64,000 nucleotides of DNA from Symbiodinium microadriaticum (GCA_001939145.1 LSRX01001213.1:130676-194675); one strand, 5' to 3'; counted from the stretch's first letter, positions 20,979-31,700 are shown. Numbers and translations are program-made. Notes: generated by a model from the letters alone, not told the origin.

Positions 20979-23839
20979 ATGTATGTTTTGCCAAGGAAGC
21001 GATTGTCACGAACCACGCGCGCGAAACTGGCGATGCAGGTTCTCGAAGTTATGTCAACTGCCCGCGTGACGACGACGGCAGTTCACATCAGTATGGTTAT
21101 AAAGGCCTGCGAACATGCCCAGCTTTGGCACTCAGCACTGCACCTTTTAAACAAGTCAATCCTGGGTTCTGTGCAAGCAGACACCGCGGTCTTCAACTCT
21201 TGCATCAATGCATGCAAGGCAGCTAAACAGTGGCAAGAGACCTTGCAGTTGCTGTCACAAATCTGCATGGAATCGCTAAAGTGTAATGAGCGGAGCTACA
21301 GTGCATCGATCAGCGCCTGTGAGAGGGCAGGGAAGTGGGAACATGCGCTTTGCATTCTGCAGCTCATGAGTCAAAGGCTGGCTGAATGTGACGTTTTTTC
21401 TTGTACCTCTGCGATCAGTGCATGCGGAAGGAGTGCACGCTGGGAGATGGCTCTAGTGCTGCTGTACAGCTGTATTGGGAGCCGACTGCTTGTGGAGGCA
21501 TCTCTCAATGCTGCCGTCACTGCATGCGGTATTGCGGGAGCATGGCAGAATTCCCTGCAAGTATTGGCATTGGCATGCAAGCTTCGCCTGCAGAGCCCCG
21601 TAACCTTCAACGCCGCCAGTTCTGCGTGTCATGAGGCAAGCTGTTGGCAGCTGTCTCTCGTCCTACTCAGGGACATGCCTCTCGACGCGATCACACCAGA
21701 TCGGGCCAGCTTCAACACTGTCATCACAGCTTGTGGACGAGGGGCTCAGTGGGAGCAAGCTCTGCAGTTTCTGAGCAAGCTCTCTCAAGAACGGGGCTTG
21801 GACTTGGACCGGGTCAGCCTGGCCGCCGCAACAGCAGCTTGCGACATGGGGAGGCAATGGGAGGCCGCGGTAGCGCTTCTCGAGGAATCCATTCGTAACA
21901 AGATGCTGAGCGGAGCATGCTTCACCTCAGCCATGAGCGCCTGCGAGCACAGTAGCGGCTGGGAGACGGCTTTGCGTATATTCAGCCGGATGCCCGACCA
22001 CACCGTGAGGCAGGAGGCTAGAAGTTTTGGAGCGGTGCTCAATGCATGCCTTTGCAGAGATTCCTGGCCGTGGGCTCTGGAGCTGCTTGAAATGATGATG
22101 GGCCAAAAGCTGGTCCCACAAGGATGCCACGTTGGATCTGTTGCCGCAACCTTGGAGCAGACGAAGGGACAAGAGGTCGCACGACAGTTTCTGGATGGTT
22201 ACCGTGAGACCTGGGCATTGGAGGACTTGCCAGGTGGGACGGTGGACTTTCTAAGCGGGGTCCTGCTCGAGCTAACACTACTCGGCTAGTTTATAGAGTG
22301 AATGAAGTCGAGTCAAGTAAGTTCTCGACTTCCCAGGTAGAGATCAGGACAGCGACTTGAAGGCTGCCGTTGCTGCAGTGTCCCAGTGCCTTGTCTGTAT
22401 CAGAATGCATCGCCACATCCATGTTATGTATCTTCATAAATATGTATGCATGCATGCATGCATGCATACTGAGAGCAGGATGCGTAGTATGTGAGGAAGC
22501 AAGCAAGCAAGTAAGTAAGCAAGTAATTATGCAAGTACGCATGCAGGTAGGTATGTATGTATGTATGTAGTCCCGAACCTCGCCTGACTTGGTCGAGCAC
22601 GAGTGCTAAAGTATATGTATGCATGTTTGTTCTTCCTATGCTTGTGCTTGTTTGCGCAGGTAGGCAGGCAGGTAGGTAGGCAGGTAGGTAGGTAGGAAAA
22701 TTGTCACATGTCTATCTGTGCCTGCACGTAGTATATAATGTATGTTTGCTCATAATTGGTTGCCTTTACTCAACATACACGGTGCTTTCTCTGGCTCCAG
22801 ACAGTGCTCGTTACATGAAGTTACTACATGTGTTCGGTCGAATTGTAACGATACTCTTTTGGTCAATAGCCCGTAAGACATGATCCTTTGTTATTTCTGG
22901 CGTCAGGGACAGTAGGTTGGATTGCCGCGAGGTTTCCTGGACTTGAAATCGTCGCCACGGGATGCCGAATCATTGCTGTCAGCAAGCCTGCAGGCGAGGG
23001 TTTGCAAAGTCATTCGCACCTCGCTCTAGGGATCTCTGGGGGCTTCGGGTGTAGTACTTCGAAGATTTGCACCTGTGTTGTATGTGCTGTAGCTTCGACG
23101 GTTATCGGCACTACACCCCCGGCCCCTGCGCCCTTCAGAACTGAGCACTCTCTGCTCGCTGTCTGCAGGAGTTCAAACCGAAGTGCTTGTTGACGACCTT
23201 GGCCGAGTGCTTGGCCGTCCCCTCTCCATGGTCTCGCGTCTCGATTTGCCAACTTCGGGAGTGCTGCCTATTGTTCTGGGAAGTGGAGACTCCTATGCTG
23301 CCGCTTGGTACCGCAGCTGCTTCGCGGGCCGCCTGGTTTCCAAAGAGTACGTCTGCCTTTGCGAAGGCTTGCCACTTGGAGCTTTAGGGGCGAAAGGAAC
23401 GATCACCAAGCCTCTGAGCACGCGCCAGCTTCCGGACGGGGGAAAAGTTGCTGAAGTTTCAGAAGAAGGGAAGCAGGCCAGGACGGAGTACGAGATCATT
23501 CATAGGTACGACCCACCGTGTGCAGCTGCCGGAGCCGCAGGCCGAGAGCTCATCCTGCTCCAAGTTCAACCACGCACCGGGAGAACACATCAGATAAGAG
23601 CACACCTGGCATGTCTCGGAAGGCCTCTGGTGGGTGACTTGACATATGGCCGCGAGAAGTCGATGCTGGAGTGTCCACGCCTGTTTTTGCACTGTTGCAA
23701 GGTCTCCCTGGTGGATGCCGCAAAGCAAGATTTCACTGCAGTGGCCCCTTTGCCTGGAGAGTTGCAAGAAGTTCTTTCAGCACTCCAGTCGGTTAACGCA
23801 AGCACTTGCTTCGCGACGAAAATGAAGCGCGTCCTCTGA
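20979..23839 (+). CDS. PPR protein fused to RluA-type pseudouridine synthase
   Basis: Three exons close perfectly in frame: 20979-22233, 22907-22993 and 23169-23839, giving 670 residues. Residues about 1-415 are roughly eleven PPR units of about 35 residues ('FNTVITACGRGAQWEQALQF', 'SYSASISACERAGKWEHALC'). The basic N-terminus ('RKRLSRTTRAK') could be an organelle-targeting sequence. The C-terminal part has RluA-family hallmarks: 'IIAVSKPAG' (motif I), 'SRLDLPTSG' with the catalytic Asp, and 'PRTGRTHQIRAHLACLGRPL' with 'GDLTYG' after it (motif III). PPR tracts bind RNA in a sequence-specific way, and RluA enzymes isomerise uridine in rRNA or tRNA. A guided pseudouridylation enzyme for organelle RNA is my inference. 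Junctions: intron 1 GT-AG (22234-22906), intron 2 GC-AG (22994-23168, restores 'KPAGVQTEVLVDDL'). Confidence 0.8.
22441..22690. repeat. Simple repeats inside the PPR-RluA intron
   Basis: TGCA, GCAA/GTAA and GTAG/GCAG runs fill much of the first intron of the PPR-RluA gene. A copy of a dispersed repeat lies at 22576-22612 within them. Confidence 0.85.
22576..22612. repeat. Dispersed repeat copy 1
   Basis: AACCTCGCCTGAC, then a variable few bases, then GTCGAG, and GAGTGCTAAA. It matches 33919-33956 at about 33 of 38 positions, and a shorter part at 31074-31097. Orientation is the same in all three. It does not match a tRNA, 5S or U-snRNA that I can recall. Confidence 0.5.
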
Positions 23840-25130
23840 TGTGCAGTGTTCCACAACGTGTACGCGGATATGCTGCAGCTGATGTTCTGAGTTACGCTGT
23901 TCAACTTGAGCACCTGCTTAAGGCTCAGGTTCTTAACGGCCCAATGTGTGGAAAATGCGAAGACGTGCAGTATCAGTATATGCCATGCAGGCAGAAGTGG
24001 CTCGCAGGGAGATCTGCAAGTTGGAGACGGTGAATCTTGCCGAGGCTGGACCTTTGTGCCTCCGCTGGCTGCTGAGCACGCTTGACATGCCTTGCACATC
24101 TTCTGATGCATGACGATCCTGGCCCTTGTGTAGGCGTCAGCGAGTCAGCAGAGATACGAGGGTCAGTTGCACCAGTTGCAGCAGCGCGGCTGGGCCGACC
24201 ATGGAAGTATCGAGAACTTGTGGGGAGATCCTCGCTTGCACAGTACGTCGCAGCAGCGTCTTCTAGTTGGCGCCAAGGTGTCAACGAGCTCCAAGCTGAG
24301 TTGGACGATTCCTCAGAGTGAATTGTCTGGAGCTGTGGTTAGCTCAGGCTCGGCACCTTTCAATGAATCTTTAAGTGGGACAAAGGCGCAGACGGCTTCA
24401 GCTCCGCAGGCCAACGGATGCAGCCCTGAACCAGAGGCAGGGAGCCAGCAGGGCTCAACGACTCGGGCTTTGCTGCTACTCTGTCTACTTGAAGTCAAGA
24501 CTGACAGTGTTGGTTGAGACTGTCAGCATGCGCGACAGGAGGTGGCAGAGGAGCAGCCGGTGGAGAACGCTGCAGACTCCCGAGAACTCGACTGAAAATC
24601 GGAAGAATCGCAAGCACAGGTTGCCGAATTGTGAAAGCTGCAGGTACCCTCTGGGCCAGGTATTACTGCGGGTGCTTTCGACAACATTCAGGACGTGTAT
24701 TTCTGCACATGGAAGCAGAGAGGTTTCCGCACGCGGGAGTTTGCTGGGAAGGGAGGGCCTCGTGACCGGTAGCTTCAGATATGGCTACTCTTCATCAGTG
24801 ATTGGGCAAACGTGGGTTTTTTGGAGACTCGGCACAGCCATCTCCTGGTTCTCAGCGAGGACGTGTCAGAACTACAGGCTCACATTCATGTTCTCGAGCA
24901 GCAGTGCTCCACGCTGCAGCTCCTCGGAGAAGAGTCACGTATTGGCTTTCCGGGGCTTGATTCTGGACTGGAGCACCGTCGCATAAGTCTGACTAGCCGC
25001 ACTGCAACGGGATGCCAGGATGTTGATGAAACGAAGGGAGGGGATGACAGGGCTGCTAGACCGTCATGCTCTGTCATCGTTCGAAGCCACACGCACGGGC
25101 GTCGTCTCTGTGATTCAGGGATTTAATGAT
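23840..25130 (+). CDS. Coiled-coil fragments, gene unresolved
   Basis: Scattered + strand segments look like helical coding exons: 'ASQQRYEGQLHQLQQRG' (about 24140-24190), 'AAASSSWRQGVNELQAEL' (about 24250-24310), 'RQEVAEEQPVENAADSREL' (about 24535-24590, followed by in-frame stops) and 'EDVSELQAHIHVLEQQCSTL' (about 24855-24915). They share orientation and style but lie in different frames, as expected for exons split by introns. No catalytic motif is visible. They could be one myosin-tail or centrosome-type protein, or decayed copies of a coiled-coil gene. Confidence 0.35.
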
Positions 25131-25920
25131 ACAGTAATCGGTAGGTAATGATGTGCACACCCATGATGACGACCATTATGGCGATGAGCTTGACGATGAC
25201 AGAGCCGTCCAGGCGCAAGCTGAATGCACGACCTATTGTCTACCAAGCTCCTCCAAAAGAGAGGCGGCGCTGGGAGTGCTGGGCTAATTGGCTAGCAGCT
25301 AGCCACTACTCGTACGTAGGCGTCTCGCGAGTCCTCATTTTTCAATGCCGTAGAGATGCAAGCAGGGGCAAGTTCTTGTTTGCATTTTGGGGTTGCTGCT
25401 GCCGAGCCAGCACGCGGAGTCCTGCATGTGCTTGTGCATGGGTTCGTCGTGGGAATCCAACTCTACACTGACTCTACACTCTCAAGAGATCTCTGGGCAG
25501 GCCGAACCGCCAGCGCTCTTCTGGTGGGATCGTTGGCGTTCTCCGTGACATTGTGGCCAGGGGGTTGACGGGAGAGGGGCCCTTAGCTTGTGGGAGAGTG
25601 TGGGAGATGTAGGGTCTAGCCGCTAGCCGGTGTTAACAAGAGAGGCCACGGTAAGGCACGAGCGTTGTTTCAGTGACTACACTTCGTGTGCATTTGTCAG
25701 TTGATTTGCGAAGCATCATGACAGGATAATTGCAGGCTTTCAAACATCACAAAACGACAAAGCACAGCACAAGCCCCGGCTGATTTACGGTGGTCAAGCC
25801 ACAGATTCTACCCTGCGGCAGGTTGGTGGACAAAACCATGACTTTTTACTCCCAACTTTGCAGGAACAGCTCCTACGCAGCTTCACAGAACGGTTGCTGA
25901 AGCGAGACGCGTTTCTATGG
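25131..25920. other. Mostly unassigned, one acidic open stretch
   Basis: A frame at about 25146-25210 encodes an Asp-rich piece ('HTHDDDHYGDELDDDRAV'), possibly an exon. The remainder has only short frames. A small perfect palindrome TGGCTAG-CAG-CTAGCCA occurs near 25290-25306. Confidence 0.35.
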
Positions 25921-25921
25921 G

Positions 25922-26140
25922 TTGACGCCTGAGCATGCCATCTGCCGAGGCAATCGTATGGGTTATAAGGTGGAGCAAGTGCTTGTGTTTGTTGAAGTCA
26001 TCCGGCTGTTGACTGAGGTGTTCTATGCTCACCTGCTCGTCCTGTATGCTGCGTGCCAGCAAAGTGAGCACATTCGTGAGCTTATCAAGGGAAAGCTCGA
26101 TGCAGCACAGACTCAGGCAAGCCCTGCGGCAATGAGGTAG
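25922..26140 (+). CDS. Unassigned hydrophobic ORF
   Basis: A 72-codon frame reads 'VEQVLVFVEVIRLLTEVFYA', then 'HLLVLYAACQQSEHIRELI' and a polar end, with a stop after 'ASPAAMR'. The hydrophobic helix followed by an amphipathic one could be part of a membrane protein or a buried helical bundle. A 159-codon frame on the - strand (25883-26362) covers the same DNA. I prefer the + reading because all recognised genes here run that way, but the evidence is thin. Confidence 0.3.
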   Translation: MTPEHAICRGNRMGYKVEQVLVFVEVIRLLTEVFYAHLLVLYAACQQSEHIRELIKGKLDAAQTQASPAAMR

Positions 26141-26990
26141 CTGCAAGTTGCACATTTTGTGCCGTGTGATGAGGCTATTGCTGCGAGCTGCTATGCCCAG
26201 ACCGGTGGAGTGTCTTCCAGCCGCTCGGCTTGTTCCAAAGCATGTGCATTCAACAATCTCTGTGGGATACATCATCCCTTCTTCTGCTAAGGCTTTCACT
26301 CTCAGTTGCGATTGCGATAAAGTGACTGAATCGTAGCGAAATGCGGCAAACTGCAACAACAATCATTGACAGCACCGCGATTGCGCGGAACCTGTAGAAG
26401 CAATGTCAATGTTTCCGGGGCGGGTGGGACAATTTCAATGTGGTAAGTGTTAAGCATGGTGGGAGGACAAGAGCCAAAATGCAGACAGGCTGCAGTTGAC
26501 CTCTGAATTTTCAGACAAGGCACCTTGGACGTCAACTTGCGGGCCAAAGCTGCCAGGCCAATCGAGGCGCATTGAATTTGGGATCGAAAGTTTGGGCGCT
26601 GATATCATGCTTGGACCGAGCTCTGTTTATCAGCTGATCTTGCCCTAGCCGTAGATGCCATGGACAGCGACACTGCTTTGACTTGGCAGGCGAGCAGTGG
26701 TTGACAAGACCTAGAACGTGGCATCAGGTTTTCCGAATTCGGGCCAGTTCAGCTGTTCCAAGACTCGTCGTACTTCGCCGGCGCATGCTTCATGATGCCG
26801 AAGTTGGTGCATGGCGCGTGCCTACTTGTACACAGACCTGACCTTTGCTTACAGACATGCGCCGCACCTGTGCAAAAAAGACCCTATGTCTGAGAGCGAG
26901 AGAGACAGATAGATCGAGATCAAGCGGCATTTCGGCTTGCCTTCGACTGATTCGATTCTGCTGTGCATTGCTGTGCAACATTGGAGCGAT
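26141..26990. other. Region without an identifiable gene
   Basis: Short frames only, with nothing resembling the flanking RCC1-like units until about 26995. Confidence 0.4.
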
Positions 26991-26994
26991 TGGA

Positions 26995-27230
26995 TGCATC
27001 AGGACTTGGGGCAACGAGCTGGCCGGCGGCGGCAGCTTCTTACCTGCAGATTGCAGAGCACCACATGCTTGCCAAGAGAAGTGGCCGTCTAATCTAGGTA
27101 CCGACCTCCCGACTCGAATCTCCCGGCTTTTCGCAACGAACGAAGCCTTCGCTGCAATCCGGATCGATGGGACCGCTCTCGCCTTGGCTGGAAGATTTGG
27201 AACAGCAATCTTTGCATGTTCGCACCCCTT
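26995..27230 (+). CDS. RCC1-like exons, cluster B part 1
   Basis: Two repeat pieces lie in one + frame (26845-27348): 'IGCIRTWGNELAGGGSF' and 'ISRLFATNEAFAAIRIDGTA'. The first carries the W-G and GG tail of one unit. The second carries the I-x-x-x-x-A-T-x-x-A-F-A-A-I and D-G of the next. A short in-frame insert lies between them, possibly a retained intron. Downstream, the frame enters the TATG microsatellite. Confidence 0.5.
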
Positions 27231-27348
27231 TAGCTTTAGTTGCGAGTGCTGTGGGTACACATTCTGCGAAAGGAACCATGCGCAATGCATGCGATGTAGA
27301 ATCTGGAACAGGTATGTCTTACGTAGGTATAGGTATGTGCGTAATTAG

Positions 27349-27389
27349 ATATTCACATGTATGTCTGCGTGCAACTGTATGTATGTATG

Positions 27390-27420
<31 letters not shown>

Positions 27421-27423
27421 TGT
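27349..27423. repeat. Direct repeat left of an N (assembly join)
   Basis: The segment ATATTCACATGTATGTCTGC and the following TATG run begin at 27349, and the same start occurs again at 27425, immediately after the single N at 27424. The copies are identical through the unique part. This is the pattern left when two overlapping contig ends are placed end to end without being merged. Confidence 0.7.
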
Positions 27424-27780
27424 NATATTCACATGTATGTCTGCGTGCAACTGTATGTATGTATGTATGTATGTATGTATGTATGTATGTATGTATGGAA
27501 TGTATGTATGTATGTAATGTATGTATGTATGTATGTATGTATGTATGTATGTATGTATGTATGTATGTGTGTGTGTATGTATGCTTGTTTTTTGTTTGTT
27601 TGCTTGTTTGTCTGCTTGCTTGCTTGTTTGTTTGTTTGTTTCTGTGTTTGCGTGTTTGGTTGGCTAGCTGACTGGCTGGCTGGCGGGGTCCTGGCTGCCT
27701 GGGTGGTTGGTTGGTTGGTTTTGTTTTGTTTGTTGTTTGTTGTTTGTTTGTATATTTTTTACGCATCTGTATCTGTTTAA
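27365..27780. repeat. TATG and TTGT microsatellite
   Basis: Runs of TATG to about 27570 are followed by TTGT/TTGC/TTGG runs to about 27770. Met-Tyr-Val-Cys and Phe-Val-Cys-Leu frames across it are repeat read-through. Confidence 0.95.
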
Positions 27781-27974
27781 GTGTGCACATGTATGTACGC
27801 ACATGTGTGTCTGATGATAGTGTCATATAGATGCGTATGGATATGCGCACATACAAATACAGCAGAGGGGTCGTGCATAGGTTTCATGATTTTTGTGCCT
27901 TCTCTCTGCGACGGAGAGGAAAGGAGCGATGGAGAAGAAGTAGGAGCGTGCGTACAAAGTCAGAGACCAAGCCA

Positions 27975-28107
27975 GGATTTGTCATGCGACTTTTGGTTGA
28001 GGTCGCAACATGGGGTGACCCAGCCTCGGGCGGCAACAGCGACTGTGCTTTGATTGAGGGCGGCCTCATTTTGCTTCGATTGAGACGGACGGGGTCTGCC
28101 ACGTGAA
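27975..28107 (+). CDS. RCC1-like exon, cluster B part 2
   Basis: The + frame reads 'RLLVEVATWGDPASGGNSD' and then 'CALIEGGLILLRLRRTG', with a stop at 28104-28106. The W-G-D-x-x-x-G-G-N-S core matches the repeat tail closely. The region upstream to 27780 is unassigned. Confidence 0.5.
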
Positions 28108-28381
28108 GTCGTGAAGATCACTGCCTCGTTTGTAGACCTTCGCGCGAGCTGATGTGGCAGCGGGAAGCATGCCAAAGGCGATGCTGTACAACACCTCCTG
28201 CATGACGTGCAGGCTGCTTGGCGCTGGTCTTATCAAGTCAGATGTCGCAGCACTCCAAGTGTAATTAGCTTTTCCTCGGGGTCCACGGTTTGAGCTGACA
28301 AGAGTGTTTTGCTGTGTTTATGCTCCTCCCCACTGATGACACGAGATGCGAAGGAGCGGAATAGGAAGTTTGCCCTGACAG

Positions 28382-28507
28382 GAGCTATTTGCCACAAAGG
28401 CGGCATTTGCTGCGCTTCGGTCAGATGGCTCTGCCGAGAGCTTGGCAGCTGTAGCCATACAGTGGAGCAGACAACGTCTGCTCTGCAAGTTGAAGGTTCT
28501 GGACTGA
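28382..28507 (+). CDS. RCC1-like exon, cluster B part 3
   Basis: After a CAG-like acceptor, the frame reads 'ELFATKAAFAALRSDGSAE' and continues with 'SLAAVAIQW', stopping at 28505-28507. The A-F-A-A-L-R-x-D-G-S core is intact. The following unit starts at 28506 in another frame, so an intron or a frameshift must separate the two. The overlap of this stop with the next unit's first codon suggests that the real donor lies a little upstream. Confidence 0.55.
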   Translation, partial: ELFATKAAFAALRSDGSAESLAAVAIQWSRQRLLCKLKVLD

Positions 28508-28720
28508 GGTCATTACTTGGGGCAGCCCGATGTATGGAGGAAACAGCTGCCGTGTAGAACATCAGCTTCAGGGAGGTGCGCACTTGGGTCTTCCACTAGA
28601 GAGCACGCGCGGCTTCACGGGACAATTCCGCGCCCTCAATCATCACTCACTTCCTAATAGAGCATTCGTCGCATTAGGCCAGCCAGTACCTGCATGCGCC
28701 AAACAACCTTCCTTGTAGTA
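28506..28720 (+). CDS. RCC1-like exon, cluster B part 4
   Basis: The frame begins 'EVITWGSPMYGGNSCRVEHQ' and continues through 'LQGGAHLGLPLEST' to a second, weaker core 'SLPNRAFVALGQPVP'. It holds the W-G-x-P-x-Y-G-G-N-S tail of one unit and the A-F-x-A-L strand of the next. It is the longest uninterrupted RCC1-like stretch in cluster B. Confidence 0.55.
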
Positions 28721-28732
28721 GCTCGTGCGCAG

Positions 28733-28845
28733 GTGTTGCACGCGTCTACGCTGCCGAGTGTGCCTTTGCTGCTGTGCGCACAGACGGCTCATTGGTCACG
28801 CCCGACACTCAAGATGCCATAATGCCTACCCGCAGTTGCCAGTAG
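28733..28845 (+). CDS. RCC1-like exon, cluster B part 5
   Basis: After an acceptor GCGCAG (ending at 28732) the frame reads 'VARVYAAECAFAAVRTDGS' and 'LVTPDTQDA', ending in TAG at 28843-28845. The A-F-A-A-V-R-x-D-G-S core is intact, but the W-G is lost ('LVTPDT'). A possible further, very weak unit ('SKASFAVRFASGSC') lies at about 30100-30145. Confidence 0.55.
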
Positions 28846-28849
28846 GTCA

Positions 28850-29420
28850 GAAGGGTAGTTGCAAGAAGGCAGGACAACTTGGCAATGAGGGATGCAAGCG
28901 CAAGGCAAGGAGAACCGTGCTGACTGGGGATGACGGCAACCAATACTTGGGATTTAATTTGGGAAAAGGGCGAGTTGCATGTAGAATCAATGACAAAAGT
29001 TTAGTGTCAGCTGGCTTCTTGGATGTGCAGCTGTGGAATTCTCTCTAATACCGAACTGATGTGTGGCAGATGACCAGGGCAAGTAAGAAGCTAGTTCGCA
29101 ACAGCTAGCAAAACTGTCTACCATCTAGCTGGGCGAGCGTCGAGTTCCCTTGATCTCTCACAGGAGACAGAGAGTCAATCCTGCATCATTCCACAATTGT
29201 ACGAAGGAGTAAATTTCGGGTGTTTGCGTTAGGGCAGGAAGTCTAAACCACTTAATATTTAAAACGGGGCCAAGGGGCCAAGGCAACTAGCAGCAGATGC
29301 AAACAGAGTCACGGCTTTGGCACCGGATTCGTGTGCTCCGCGGGCCGGGTAGCCGCGCTGCCTCTCTTTGCTTGCCTTCTTTCGACTGCAGTCCTGAGGT
29401 GGGGGTACCCACGCTACGGC
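28850..29420. other. Intergenic or intronic, nothing recognised
   Basis: No frame with a motif. A short direct repeat GGGGCCAA/GGGGCCAA lies at about 29266-29281. Confidence 0.4.
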
Positions 29421-29424
29421 GGTT

Positions 29425-31700
29425 GCTGTGAAGCTGTGAGGCACCAGCTGGTGGCTGAAGCCCTGAAAGCTGCATGCGAGTGCCAGACCCCACGCTGATA
29501 GCCAAAACATCCCAGGCGAGTGAATGTGGCCAAAGCACTGCTTGCTATCATGCAAGACCTGTCTGTGTCGCAGCCACTGGACTTGAACCCTACAGCACAG
29601 CCCCTGATTTGCAAGTCTTGATGCATCGAGTCCCCTCACAAGCAGCTCTGAAACATCGATGCCACCTCACCTTAGGCACTGTGCTTGTGAGAAACTTCTC
29701 ATACTGCCCCTCTCATGGAGCATGGCTGATGAGCTGGCTGCACTACAGCATGCCTGGGAGCCGTGAGTTGCACCTTCCAGGGAGTGGGGGGGAGACTCCA
29801 TTACACGGTGGCACCTGGACCTTGACCTCCCAAGTCTTAAGGCCACAGACAAGCTCCACCCCATTCCCAGGAGACAGAGCAACAGGAGCTCCTCCGTTCC
29901 GAGAGAGTACTGCAGGCACGGTGTGTATCGGCCTTCTGGGCCTCAAGAGTATCCTGAGCTTGGCCCAAGTTTCAGCTTAGTGGATGCAGGAGCATGTTGC
30001 TGCAGGTTTTTGTCTTGCTGACGGGAAGTTTCAGGGAGGCTCCTTCCAGTCTGTACCGGCACGACCGGCACCGTGGAAAGTCGGCATGCGGCAAGCAGCT
30101 ACAATAGCAAAGCCTCGTTTGCAGTTCGCTTTGCCAGTGGATCATGTGCTCTCATGGCACCGACGACTACCGCTGCCTGTATCCACACCGCACACAGCCC
30201 GGGTGCAAGCAGATGCACTTCACCTCATACAGGCACTTCGACAAGCACAGGCATCCCTGCGGCAACGACTCGAGACTGAGATGCAATGGTCTTCCGGTAG
30301 ATGGCTGGTATCCCTTTCTGAGATCATTATCAGATTATTGGAGAAGGACTGGGTGACCACACCGGCTATGATCACTTGTAATTTGTGTCTTCATTACGGT
30401 ACGGACAACACTCACCAGAAACCCAGTGTAGGATGTGCCCATGCATTTGCCGAAAACGCATGCCGAGGATGACTTGCTCGATGAGTGCCATCATCTTCGC
30501 GAGGAGGCAGGGGTCCCACAAGCGCACCGAAGTATGGCGAGACCGGTTCACCATCATTTGCATTCGCGGCACCTCTGGACTCGGGTCGTCATCTACCAGG
30601 TCGTTGAGAACAATCCTGTGGCGGCGGCATGCGTCGCAGTGGAGCAGGAGATTGAGGCCAGGAGAGTTGAGAGCATGACATATGTGAATCAGTGAGTCAT
30701 GGGATGTGAGGCACTTTATGAGGACCTCGAAGCCCTGGGCCCTCGGAAAGCCTCTTTGGTGCGGGAGCTGCTTGGCGTCGATAGTTTTAACCAGCGGGAG
30801 TTCTGGATCGCACTGCCGTGCCTTTTGTTGCAAGCCACCATGCTGTCACGCCCATGCAGACCTGCAAACTCGAAGGCAGCGGATGCACCTGCAGGTGCTC
30901 GGGTAGCCTGCTCAAGCTGTTCTAATCCTCAGACCGCAGTGCAACTGCTGATGGCCGTGATACATCAGTCGAGACTGTGCTGAGATCTTGTGAAGTTAGT
31001 GTATGAGTCCGAAAACCTTAAGGTTGGAATCGCTGTCCTAGGCTTGTGTCAAGTACTTCCTTGTACTTTGATTGACCTCGTCGAGGGCGGCTGCTAACAA
31101 AAGCACAACTGTTTAACTTCGTGCAATGCGTATTTCTTGCGATCGGCACTCATATGTAGACTTCGGCTGATCTCGGATTCCTAGACCTAGACTGGATGGG
31201 TCGACAGCGCAGCAGACAGGGGCTGCTACCTCGGGCCGAAAGATTGGATGTCCCGACGACAAGCCTTACGGGTAGATGATTCGTCTGAGTCGTGTTCTCA
31301 AAACCACGGGTTTTTCGGTGTGCTTCCTGTGCAAAGAGCCCCTAGCCGTCTTCACAGCTGCTACGGCGCAACCTCGACACGAGTACCGCAGTGGGAGTCT
31401 GTAAACGAAGGAACCCCAAGACTTCTGAGCCTTCCCGCCCAAAGCACGGCACCAAGTGCATCCCGCAGGCGCGAGAAGCCTGTCGCGCCCTGGAGATCGA
31501 CCGAAACCGCGCCTGCCAAAACCTTCGGGAGGTCAGCACGAGACAGCAAACGCTTGTGATACATGTTGCCGACAATTTATAAGAAGGAGAAAGCAAGCGC
31601 AGTCATAGCAGTCGTTGCTATATACCTTGTAACGGACAATGACCATTGCCGACATGAGCTGTAAGACGTCAACGCAGCAACTTCCTTATTTTTGGCAGCC
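29425..31700 (+). CDS. Coiled-coil gene, upstream exons
   Basis: Short helical segments in order on +: 'AVRHQLVAEALKAACECQT' (about 29435), 'MADELAALQHAW' (29725), 'ETEQQELLRSERVLQARC' (29871-29924, between CCCAG and a GT donor), 'VQADALHLIQALRQAQASL' then 'RQRLETEMQ' (30198-30296, ending at GTAGAT), 'VAVEQEIEARRVESMTYV' (about 30630), 'LYEDLEALGPRKASLVREL' (about 30715) and 'REACRALEIDRNRACQNL' (about 31470). Heptad-like Leu/Ala spacing and acidic-basic alternation indicate a coiled coil. They probably lead into the large exon at 31738. No motor or other catalytic domain is visible. Confidence 0.45.

Noticed and set aside
25883-26362. 159-codon - strand frame
   Set aside because: It overlaps a + frame of better composition and carries no motif. 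I could not support it.
26469-26480. GAGCCAAAATG, an 11-base match to the spliced-leader complement
   Set aside because: Only about 15 of 21 bases agree overall and there is no adjacent retroposed cDNA, so it is not a credible relict leader.
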